This document shows positions 9,362 through 21,300 of a DNA stretch of 64,000 nt, in pieces. This stretch comes from Ovis canadensis (lineage: Eukaryota > Chordata > Mammalia > Artiodactyla > Bovidae). A program made the translations under genes and the position numbers. Location: positions 214,395,501-214,459,500 of the forward strand of contig NC_091246.1 of NCBI RefSeq assembly GCF_042477335.2. Reading direction: 5' to 3'. The first letter of the stretch is position 1, and the number at the start of each line of letters is the position of its first letter. The notes beneath the pieces were generated by a model. That model saw nothing but the letters and a program-made list of their open reading frames with translations, was not told where the DNA came from and did not search any database.

Positions 9362-12300
9362 GTAAGCAAGAACACATGGTCGGGGTGTTGGTGGTGGTTA
9401 CAACTGCTTTACGGTGGGCAAGGGATAGTTCACTGTTAATATCTACAGACCAGAGGGCCTCAGAATGAGAAGCTGAGATTTGTCTGTGCACTGAGGTCAA
9501 GGGATTCACAAACATCATCCCGTGACCATCACCATTACAGATACAAATCTAGTGACAGAAATAAAAAGGCAAATCAACAACCAAAAGAAAAAAAAAAAAG
9601 GAAAAGAATGCCCAATCTGTTTTTCTAGTGTAAACATGGATCAAAATTAAACGTTACTCTTGTTCATCAAGTCTTTTAACTGCTTTAAGTAAGGCAGGAT
9701 CAGTGTGTATATGGATGCAAAACACGGGTGGAGAAGCCTTCGGATTGAATCCTGTTTAGCTGAAAGGGTGGTATTTCTGGTAGGATACAAGAAACACAGG
9801 CAACAGCTCTCAAAAGAAATATTTGTATTGCTATGAAGATATGTTTAGTGGTTTCTGAAACTGGATACAGTAAAAAGTATATATGCATATATGTGGTGTA
9901 TGTATGTGATATTATGTAACACTTCTATTGAAGTATAAATTTCTAAAAATAGAATTACTGGGCTAAACAATCATTTACATATTTTATATAAATGCCCAAA
10001 TTTCCCTCCAGCCAGGCTTTGCCACTTATTTCCTCAGTCTTGGGGAATATATTAATATTTTCCAGGTTGTTTTCAAAGAGTACAAGAAAGAATTTACACT
10101 TTCTTCTGTAACATTCACCCCAAAATACTAAAGTCCCTTAGTTTTTTTTTGAAAAAACAAGATCCAGTAAGATCCATGAGAAGTGTACGTGCTGGTATCA
10201 GAGATGAGATATACTTGGCTTGGCTACTTGCTCTGTGACCTTGTCCAACACATTTAATCTCTTTTTCCCTCAGTTTCCTTATACATGAAAAAGGAATAGC
10301 AGTACTTCTCCTGCAATTGTTTGGTTGTGAGAGTAAATGAAATAGGCTACACTTTTACTGATTAAGCAATAAATAAAATGATAGCTGCAACTGTTATATG
10401 CTATTTATATCTCTCCCAGGACTCAGGGCACTGCCTCTGATCCAGTCTCATCACAGAAAAGCACATAGTACCCATGTGATGAGTTGTTCATCTCTTCCCT
10501 CACTTATTATTACTGTTATAATAATGCATTTTATCCATAGATATTCCATGCTAAGATGAAAGTCAATTGAGACACAGAAATTTGTCTCAGAATTGAGACA
10601 AAATTGAGACAAAATCAGTTAAGACACAGAAATTTAAATAGAATTTGTTATGCCAAATTAATTATTATCATTTACCATAATTCTTATCATTCAAATAATT
10701 CTGCTATACAGAAATTGAATGTGGAGGGTATCATATGCTGAGGACTGTCCTAATATGTCTTATCTTGATTCATTGCTTATTTCATTCTCCCTTAAAGGAC
10801 CCTTAAAGGACTTTATTTCATTCTCTCCTTAAAGTTATTAACTTGGTCTTGATTTAGAAATTTCACTGTTTTGTGAAGGGGCATAACCAGACTCTTCTCC
10901 AATTTTGGATCCATGGACATTAACAAAGGATATTTTGGGGATTCAAAGAAGATCCCACAAAATAAGCTTATCCTGAAATTTCTGGCATGATTGAGTGCCA
11001 CAGCGAAGTCCAGAAGTCTGGTGGCTATTTGAAAATTGTGTGATTGGACAATGTTTTGAAAGTGTTATTCTGCATTGTTGAACTGATCATTCTTAATCAT
11101 TTATTTGTGAAGTTCAACAAGGTGTCCTAGCCTGGGTGGTAGAGTAGATCTTTAAAGAATATGGGAGAAGGGACAGTTATAATTCATTGGTTTAGTCTTT
11201 CATTTGTGTGCTAATGAACAGCCAAGAGTTGAGAGTTCAGTATCTTGATGAAAGAAACAATTATCTTAATTAGAGGCAAGCAAAGGATCTTCTAACTGAT
11301 AACCTCAGTCCTCCCTGGCTGTTTCAGATCTACCAGTGGATGAGTGAGATAAGGGAGAAGTACACGGAAGTGGTGACGCAGCATTTCCTAGGAATGACTT
11401 ATGAGAGCCGGCCCATGTATTATTTGAAGGTGAGTGAGAAGGCTGAGAGTTACAGCCTTATCCAGGGATATTTGCTTACTATTCAGGGGCTAGTCAGAAG
11501 CACGGACAAGGTTAAAGGGACAGGACCCAGAGATGCTGACTTTTCCACCCTAAACTGGACTTTTGAACTTAACAACTTGTAAATGCTTACATATTAATCA
11601 TCTGGGTGGAATCATATTCGGAAGTAAAGAGAACTTGGAATGGTTGGGTGATACCTCAGGCCTGCCTGCTCAGTTGCTCAGTCATGTCCAACTCTTTGCA
11701 GCCTCATAGACTGTAGCCCATTGGGCTCCTCCGTCCATGGGATTTCAAGCAAGAATACTGGAGTGGGTTGCCATTTCCTTCTCTAGGGAATGCTCCTGAC
11801 CTAGCAATCGAACCTGCATTTCTTCAGACTCCTTCATTGGCACTAGGATTCTTTACCACTGTACTTCCTAAGGCCCAGAAGTAAGAACTTACTCCTTAGT
11901 TTTCTTCCTGCTGGGCCTCACTTGTCCCTGCTAAAACTGAGGAAATTAGAATTGCGGATGGTGGTTGAAAAGGACTTAAGACGTTCTGGCTGAGAGGTTT
12001 CCAGACTGTGTTCTGTGAAGGCCTGGATGCCTCCAGAGCTCCCACAGTTGGTGGGGTAGGGGCAGGAAGGATGGTCTGCATAAGGGTGAAATCCCCAGTT
12101 CACTTTTCACTCTTTTGAGTTTTTACAAATTTTTTTTTTTTTAACACATTCAGTTCAGTTCAGTCGCTCAGTCGTATCTGACTCTTTGCCTGGATGGATG
12201 TCATGGATGTCATGCCTCCCTGTCATGCCAGGCCTCCCTGTCCATCACCAACTCCTGGAGTTCACTCAGATTCATGTCCATCAAGTCAGTAATGCCATCC

Positions 12301-15300
12301 AGCCATCTCATCCTCGGTCGTCCCCTTCTCCTCCTGTCCCCAATCCCTCCCAGCATCAGAGTCTTTTCCAATGAGTCAACTCTTCGCATGAGGTGGCCAA
12401 AGTACTGGAGTTTCAGCTTTAGCATCATTCCTTCCAAAGAAATCCCAGGGCTGATCTCCTTCAGAATGGACTGGTTGGATCTCCTTGCAGTCCAAGGGAC
12501 TCTCAAGAGTCTTCTCCAACACCACAGTTCAAAAACATCAATTCTTCAGTGCTCAGCTTTCTTTAACACATTATTTTCCATAAAAATATTTGAATATTAT
12601 GGACAACCTTTATGTTTGGTTCCCTCATTTTCTAAGGGAACAAAGACCCAGAGAAGTAAAGTGACTCGTGCAAAGCCACAAAGTCAGACCATAGCATAGC
12701 CAGAGGAATAAGCCATTCCCAAAGTTCTCTGCCCCTTCTGCATATGACATAATGAAAAGTGTTTGAGACTGATTAACCACTTTTTCATAGACTCTCAGGT
12801 TTGGACCAGTGATTTTTCAATGCTGGTTGCTTAATACTGATGCCTGGGTCCCATTCACAGAGATTCTGAGCTAATTGCTCCAGGATGGGTTCCAGGCACC
12901 CCTTGAAAGCTCCCTAGATGAGCCTAAGGTACAGGCAGGGTTGACAACTGCTGCACCTAATCAGTGGGTTTTCAAAGGGTGGCCCTGGACCAGCAGCATC
13001 AACATTACCTGGGAACTTGTTAGAAATGCACACGCTTGGGCCTAACTGCCAATCTACTGAATCAGAAACTCTGGGGTTGGGCTCAGCAATCTGTGCTTTA
13101 ACAAGCCCTCCCCCAGGTCATTTTGATGCTCACTCAAGTTTCAGAGGGCTTCCCTGCTCAGATGGTAAAGAATCCACCTGCAATGTTGGAGACCTGGGTT
13201 CAATCCCTGAGTTGGGAAGATCCCCTGGAGAAGGCATAGCAACCCATTCCAGTATTCTTGCCTGGAGAATCCTCATGGACAGAGGAACCTGGTAGGCTAC
13301 AGTCCATGAGGTCACAAAGAGTTGGACATGACTGCACAGCTAAGCACACACACGCACAAGTTTCAGGACCACAGTGCATTTCTAACAAGTTCTCAGCTGG
13401 TGCTGATATTACTTGCCCAGGACTGCTCTTCAAGAACCACCACCAAAGCAGTTTGGCATTAAAAACTAGCATTATTTGTTTGCTATCCTCTTACTATTTA
13501 CTATAGACATGTTATTTTGCGAAGCGCATCCTCAAATTTTAGTTACTCACAGTTACAAAAAAGTCTATTGACTTCAAAACAGAATTTACCCAGGAGTTGA
13601 CTGCTATGTTAAACGTGGGCCACCTACCTACGTGACTTTCCATAGGCTGTCAAGCTGAGCTGAGTCAGCCAAGAAGACATCTAAACATCCTTTGCACAGG
13701 ACATCTTTTAAAAAAGAGAATTGGCATGTAATAAGGAGACAATAAAGAAAAACTTATGGTCATATATATATTCATAAAAGAGGGAATTATAAGACAGAAT
13801 TTAAGGTAAAAGGTAGATTAGGAGCTTTGAAAATGGGTGAGGCTAAAAGGAAAAATTCCTTGAATATGATGAGTTCAAGCCGCATATTTCAAAATTTGTA
13901 ACTTTCTCATAGATACAGAGGGAGAACCATCATCAGTCCAACTCCCAAGAGCTTTCAGTGAACAAGAGTCCAGGACATTTACAAAACAGAACCAGATGTG
14001 ACTGTTACAAACATGGACATGTTCACAGCTTCTCCACCAAAGAGAATCTGTAATTGCCAGGTTAATCCACAATTGCCCTGAAAGAGGAGGGGATCTCTGT
14101 TGTTTCAGGGAGGCTGACCTGATAGACAAGAATGACAAGTGGGAAGAGGAAGCAGAAGACTGGGTCAGCTGGGACTGGAGGAGTCTCTAAAGAAAGAGGA
14201 AATTAATGAATTTAATAAGTATTGCAGGACATTGTATATTTGGATCCTTTCACAGTTTTCAAGAAGTTTAAATGTAGTGCTTGTGTGCATGTTAAGTCAC
14301 TTTAGTTGTGTCTGACTCTTTGCAACTCTATGAACTGTAGCCCGCCAGGCTCCTCTGTCCATGTGATTTTCTAGGCAGAAATACTGGAGCGGGTTGCCAT
14401 TTTCTTCTCCAGAGTATCTTCCCAACCCAGAGATTGACCTGGCATTTCTTATGTCTCCTGCATTGGCAGGGGGGTTCTTTACTGCTGAGCCATTAGGGAA
14501 GCCCTTAAATGTAGACTGGGATTCAATTTTACTTCTTTTGATTCTTGAATGTTACTACTTGTGTACGTTTTGACTCTGAGTGAACTCTATGTGGGAAGGT
14601 TTTCTAAGGTTTATAGAGATTTAGCGTCACAGTTTGTGGCTTGGAAGTTTTTGCCTTTATTTAAAGTTGGGGAATAATTTAAGGTAAAAGGTAAGACTAG
14701 GGAAGACCAGGCTTTGTGTGGGGGACACAGGGGAGTCAGTAAGTTGTCCTAAGAACAATAAGAAAGTAAGTGTAACCATAGGAGGGTCATATTGGTGGGT
14801 GTCTTTGCCAGCAGCCTTGCCTCATCCTTGAAACCATACAATGGAGGGAGACAGGTGCCCTTAGGGGGGAAAAATCTAATAATTTGTCACAGTGGCTTGC
14901 AATCATAAGCAATTGTTTGATAATGGAACACAAATGTCCCCTCCAGATCAGCCAACCATCCAATAACCCCAAGAAGATTATCTGGATGGACTGTGGAATT
15001 CATGCCAGGGAATGGATTGCCCCTGCTTTCTGCCAGTGGTTTGTGAAAGAAGTAAGTGTTTTTAATTTTCTCACAATGGCTAGCTGTGCTTCATGTCTGA
15101 CTCTTTGCAACCCCATGGACTATAGCCTGCAAGGCTCCTCTGTCCATGGGGATTCTCCAGGCAAGAATACTGGAGTGGGTTGCTATGCCCTCCTCTAGGG
15201 GATCTTCCCGACCCAGGGACTGAACCCAGGTCTCCCACATCTCCCACATGGCAGGCGAATTCTTTACTGTCTGAGACACCAGGTGGTTAACGACCCTACA

Positions 15301-18300
15301 AAACACCTGTCACGTCTCGGCTATTTGGAGAGCACGTTTCTTTTCACATGTTGGCAAGGCAGCTCTCCACTGAGCTGCTCCTTCACCTCAAAGTGAATGG
15401 AATTCATAAGTAGGTTCACTGAAAACTGAGTTAGATGCTCTGTTGTCTTTATAGTGCACCCCAAATCATTTTTATTGGAAGGTAAACAAATCTAAATGGA
15501 GAAGAAAATACATCTTGGGAGTCAGAGATGAGTTTGAATCCCAGAGCCATCTCTTCCTGATAGTCTGGTGCACAATTTCTAACACCAGGACCCCTAGTTT
15601 TTCACCTGCAAAAAGTGCATGAAATGACTACTTCAGTGCCTGTTGTGTGGATTAAGAGATTAACACATAGAAACTATCAATACCTTGCACTGTGAATTCT
15701 CACCTATTACCTATACCCCTCCTTAGGGAATAAGACTTTGTAATTAATATAAGATACTTTTGTGTCAAGCCTTTTCAGAAGCCCAAACAGGATGACATCC
15801 ACAAGGAGTAGTTCTCAAAGTGTAGTTCCTAGACCCATAGCATCAACATAACTGGGAACTTGTTAAAATGCAAATTCTGGGTTTCTACCTCACTACCTCA
15901 TACCTAGTGAATTGGGGCTAGGGGTGGAGATGGGGGGTGTATAGCCAGGTGGGCAGTATGTTAACAAGCCAGACTCCAGGTGATTCTGATGCATGCAGAG
16001 GTTTCAGAAAGACCACAGCATTGAACAGGACAATTGAGGCAGGATTGATGGTCAAAGGCCACACTCACAATTAAGCTGAAATTGTCAGAAAATTGAGAGA
16101 AAAGATCTCTTCCCAGGATCATTCCAAACATTTTTCTATTAAATGTCCAGATTCTACAGAACTATAAAGACAACTCAAGGATAAGAAGGCTCCTTAAAAA
16201 CCTGGACTTCTATGTGCTTCCAGTTCTTAACATAGATGGTTACATCTACACTTGGACGACTGTGAGTACATTGAGTTTGGTCCTGGGATGGGTTCATGAA
16301 CTAGATCTTGATTCAGGTTCATTTTCTGACTTCAGTCACTGCAACTATAAAAATGTTTTGTGGTCATTTAAAGGAAGAAACCTCATTTGGGATTAAAATC
16401 CACATTTTTAAGTCAACAATCTAAGTTAAGTTTAGGATTGAGGAGACTGAAGGCCTTTTTTGAACATTTTTGTTTGTTTGTGTTTTGACATATTCCCAGT
16501 TTTTCAGCCAGACTTAATGTTTCTTCAACTCTATCTCTTTGACATTTGTGGATTGCCTGTCACCTGATAAAGATTATGTTGGTATAAAATTCCTATACTA
16601 CCATGTATCCTTAAATCAGTTCTTGAAACATGAGTGGCACAAGTAATCTACAAATTCTAACCCAACCTTTATTTTTCCGTGGTGGTCATGCATATGGAGT
16701 TGGGGGCAAGGGAACAGCTCATAAAATTATCTTTTTTTTTTTTGGCTGCGTTGGGTCTTCGTTGCTTTGGGCAGGCTTTTTCTATTTGCAGTAACCTTGG
16801 GGTACTCTTCGTTGCTGTGTGTGGACTTCTCATTGTGCTGGCTTCTTCTGTTGCTGAGCACAGACTCGAGGGTGCACAGGCTCAGTAGCTGTGGAACGCA
16901 GGCTTAGTTGCTCTGTGGCACGTGGGGGTCTTCCTGACCAGGGATTGAACCCTGCATCGACAAGCGGATTCATATTCACTACACCACCAGGGAAATCCAA
17001 GATTTTTATTTAATAGACAATTTTCTCTTTTAAAATGTTTCTAAAGCATACCGCTCCAGAAGTCAGAGCCCCTGTTTCTAGGGAGTATTCATTCCTCCCA
17101 CTTCTTCCGGCTCCCCCAGACTTTCAAGGGACCCCTTTCTCTGTAACGGCCTCTCTGGCCCAGTATGAATCAAGCCCTTCCCTCCTGGCTTATCTGGTGA
17201 AACATGTCTTTATCCCTATCTCTACTCATCAGTTGTCTGCTTCTAGAAATGTGCACAAACCATCTCTGATGCACCTGGAAGAGCCTTTTTCCATCTGCCA
17301 AGCCATTTCTCTTTCATTCTTTATCACTTGGACCTTAAACAAAATGACTCTCTGAAGCTTTTCCTGATTAAGCAGATCACATCCACCAGGCACTATTAAT
17401 CTGCCCACGAGGGAGAGGCCAAATTACCCCTGCAAAGTGATGGTTTACACACACGTGCACTTAGGGTTGTACGGATGTTCCTGTTATTGGGGGTTACTAA
17501 CCCATCTGGGGGACTAAAAATTAAATTCACTAGCTTCATAATATTGAGGCAGCTTCTTCCAAACAATCCTAGCAACTATTTTTCATGTTCAAGGACCACC
17601 CATCATCACTAACACTGTGATTTATGAGACCTTAGAATGACAACATCCCTGTTTGTTTCCCTGTTACAGGATCGGCTTTGGAGGAAATCCCGTTCATCCC
17701 ATAATAATGGCACGTGTTTTGGAACAGATCTCAATCGAAACTTTGATGCATCCTGGTGTAGTAAGTACATGCTTACTAAGTACATCATTAGTAAGTAGAT
17801 GAATAACAAAAAAATGAAAAAAATGGAGCAGAGAAGCCAGGAAAAAGGTGCATTACTGGAGTTAGTACTATTTATATATGCAACTTTTGAAATAAACATC
17901 TAATTTTGTATAGCTTTCTGGACTTCCTGATCAGTGTTACTCTGTCTAAAGAGATGATATTATCTATGCAGTAAGAACAGCAGCACTCATTTGCAGGACT
18001 CATTTCAAGTGAGATTGCCTAAAAAAGGGCAATGATGACTTTGATCAGTGTGAATATGTTTGAAACCCATCACTTTGTTTAAAATATATTGTTCAGTCAC
18101 TAAGTCATGTCTGACTCTTTGTGACCCCGTGGACTGCAGCATGCCAGGCTTCCATGACCTTCACTGTCTCCCAGAGTTTGTTCAAACACATGTCCATTGA
18201 GTCAATGATGCCATCCAACCATCTCATCCTCTGTTGCACCCTTCCCCTCCTGCCCTCAGTTTTTCCTAGCATCAGAGTCTTTTCCAATGAGTCAGGTCTT

Positions 18301-21300
18301 CACACTAGGTGGCCAAAGTATTGAGCTTCAGCTTCAGCATCAGTCCTTCCAATGAAAATTCAGGATTTGTTTCCTTTAGAATTGACTGGTTTGATCTCCT
18401 TGCTGTCCAAGGAACTCTCAAGAGTCTTCTCCAGCACCACAATTTGAATGCATCAATTCTTTGGTGCTCAGCCTTCTTTATTGTCCAACTCTCACATCTG
18501 TACATGACTATTGGAAAAACCACAGCTTTGACTATATGGTCCTTTGTTGACAAAGTGATGTCTCTGCTTTTTAATACACTGTCTAGGTTTGTTATACCTT
18601 TTCTTCCCAGGAGCAAGTGTCTTTTAATTTCTTGGCTGCAGTCAGCATCCACAGTGATTTTGAAGCCCAAGAAAATAGTCTGTCCCTGTTCCCATTGTTT
18701 CCCCATCTATTTGCCATGAAGTGATGGGGCTGGATGCCACGATCTTAGTTTTTTGAATGTTGAGTTTTAAGCCAGCTTCTTCACTTTCCTTTTTCACTTT
18801 CATCAAGGACCTCTTTATGAACTGTTACAAAGAAAAGTCAGAGAATTATCCTTGCAGATATTTTTTATAGCATGAGGGCAGAACAATACAAACATTTTCT
18901 TCTCATCAAGGCATTTTCATGTTTCTGAATCTGAACAGACTCAATAGATTGGAAGCAAATAGAAACAAAGATGGATAAGAGCAGTCTGGTTAAAAACCAG
19001 ATGACAAAGGTTCAGATTCAGTGGCTGTGTGTGTGATCTTGGAAAAAGTGCTCTCTCAGCTTTAGTTTTCTCTTTTTTAAAAATATGGCTCAACATAATA
19101 CCATCTTATCAGGAGGTTGTCATGGGGATTCAATAAGATGTATCAACCTGAAAAATATTTACAACCTAAAAGTTGAGAATTGTGTTTTATTCGGTGAGAA
19201 TTTTTAGGACTTCAAGCTTGGGAGACAGTGTATGAAGTGACCTTGAGAGAACTACTCTGAGCAGGTGAGGAGAAAAGCCAGGTTTATGTAGAGTTTCACA
19301 ATAAAGAGCAGGTGGTCTGAAGGTCAAAATATCATTGTTAATGAGAGAAAACCAGATATACCAGATAAGGAATTTAACCCTTTCTGTGTATAGGAAGATG
19401 CAAGAGTCTGGACTGAACCATTCCTTTGATATGCACCTCAGCTCTCTGGGGCCAGTATTGTCTGTTTTTCACCTCCTGAACTTCCTTGGGGCTCACTGCA
19501 GAGAGGGGATGCATTTTGAGGGCTGCTAGATGGCAAGTATTCTTCTCCTTCCCAAGTTCCCTTAGGGCTCAGCTCACATTGGAGGGCTGCAATTGGTGAT
19601 GACTATGATATCCTTGTTTACTGATATGGCAGGAAATATCCCATTTCTCAATATCAATAACCTCAGATATGCAGATGACACCACCCTTATGGCAGAAAGT
19701 GAAGAGGAACTCAAAAGCCTTTTGATGAAAGTGAAAGTGGAGAGTGAAAAAGACGGCTTAAAGCTCAACATTCAGAAAACTAAGATCATGGCATCCGGTC
19801 CCATCACTTCATGGGAAATAGATGGGAAAACAATGGAAACAGTGTCAGACTTTATTTTGGGGGACTCCAAAATCACTGCAGATGGTGACTGCAGCCATGA
19901 AATTAAAAGACGCTTACTCCTTGGAAGAAAAGGTATGACCAACCTAGATAGCATATTGTAAAGCAGAGACATTACTTTGCCGATTAAGGTCCGTCTAGTC
20001 AAGGCTATGGTTTTTCCTGTGGTCATGTATGGATGTGAGAGTTGGACTGTGAAGAAGGCTGAGCACTGAAGAATTGATGCTTTTGAAGTGTGGTGTTGGA
20101 GAAGACTCTTGAGAGTCCCTTGGACTGCAAGGAGATCCAACCAATCCATTCTGAAGGAGATCAGCCCTGGGATTTCTTTGGAAGGAATGATGCTAAAGCT
20201 GAAACTCCAGTACTTTGGCCACCTCATGCGAAGAGTTGACTCATTGGAAAAGACTCTGATGCTGGGAGGGATTGGGGGCAGGAGGAGAAGGGGACGACAG
20301 AGGATGAGATGGCTAGATGGTATCACGGACTTGATGGACGCGAGTCTGAGTGACCTCCGGGAGATGATGATGGACAGGGAGGCCTGGCGTGCTGCGATTC
20401 ATGGGGTCGCAAAGAGTCAGACACGACTGAGCGACTGAACTGAACTGAACGACTGAACTGAACTGAACTGATCCCATTTCTCAGATGTCTTACAGGAGGG
20501 GCCGAGCACAGTGCCCAGCATGGAAAAGGTGCTCTATTTATGGTCCTTATTATTATTGGTGAGGACAACTGACTGAAAATAACTGTTTTCCTATCCTTGC
20601 AAAATAGCTCTAGAGAGACTCATGCCAGTAAAACAGCAAGAGAGACACCTAGGACAATAAGACTATGACAGAGGCTGACCCTGGAACCCAAGAACTGGTT
20701 CCCAAGCATTTGTTTCAGGGTTCACAAAAAATTTAAGTAAAAGACTGCTGAAAATGCTTTTCCTTTTTGCATCTTCCTTCCCCAGCCACATAAGCAGGGA
20801 ATTTGCTTCTAAATCTGAACATCAGCCCTCCTGCCTTTCTGTGCTCCTCCTTAAATGACTTATTTAACCAGGACAAACTTAGACAAGCAAAGGCAAGCCT
20901 TGATTCCACCCACAGATGCCCTGAGTAAAAGTGATTTCTCGCAACCCCCGCCCCTCCTCCCCCTGCTGTCGCCCGCCGTCGATCTCAACCTCCACCCAGG
21001 TCAGTGCTAAACGGAGACCGTGATGCCTTCCTTGGGGTTTCCTGTATATTTCAGGTATCGGTGCATCTCACAACTGTGAAAGTTTAACATTTTGTGGAAC
21101 GGGGCCCATGTCTGAACCAGAGACGAAAGCTGTTTCCAGCTTTATCGAGAGCAAGAAGGAGAACATTGCCTGCTTCCTGACTATGCACTCTTATGGGCAG
21201 CTCATTCTCGTGCCTTATGGCTACACCACAAATAAATCAAATAACCATGAAGAACTGGTAAGCCATACACGGTGCCGGAGCCCTGAGAATCCACTGCCTT

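Larger units (their letters stand above)
9362..11327 (+). other. CPO: CPO intron 2
   Basis: 1,966 bases, GT-AG. It holds an A-run at 9588-9599, a MIR at about 10180-10385, a hairpin-bearing local repeat at 10565-10640 and a small tandem repeat at 10780-10835. No other feature was seen. Confidence 0.85.
11430..14946 (+). other. CPO: CPO intron 3
   Basis: 3,517 bases. It carries two antisense Bov-tA SINEs, an antisense BovB 3' end, a MER20/58-like element and a MER5A split by a sense Bov-tA. 13380-14267 and 14515-14946 show no recognisable feature. Confidence 0.85.
15052..16150 (+). other. CPO: CPO intron 4
   Basis: 1,099 bases. It contains an antisense Bov-tA almost touching the donor, a MIR and a MER5A. 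15290-15500 has no recognisable feature. Confidence 0.85.
17797..21054 (+). other. CPO: CPO intron 6
   Basis: Intron 6 runs 17761-21054 and contains an old antisense BovB, a MIR, a possible LTR and a young sense BovB. 20560-21054, including the GC-rich stretch near 20940-20990, holds nothing I recognise except the exon 7 acceptor. Confidence 0.85.

Noticed and set aside
19772..20326. 184-codon frame on the - strand, repeated at 49121-49678 and elsewhere
   Set aside because: These are the antisense shadow of the BovB C-terminal coding region, recurring only because BovB recurs.
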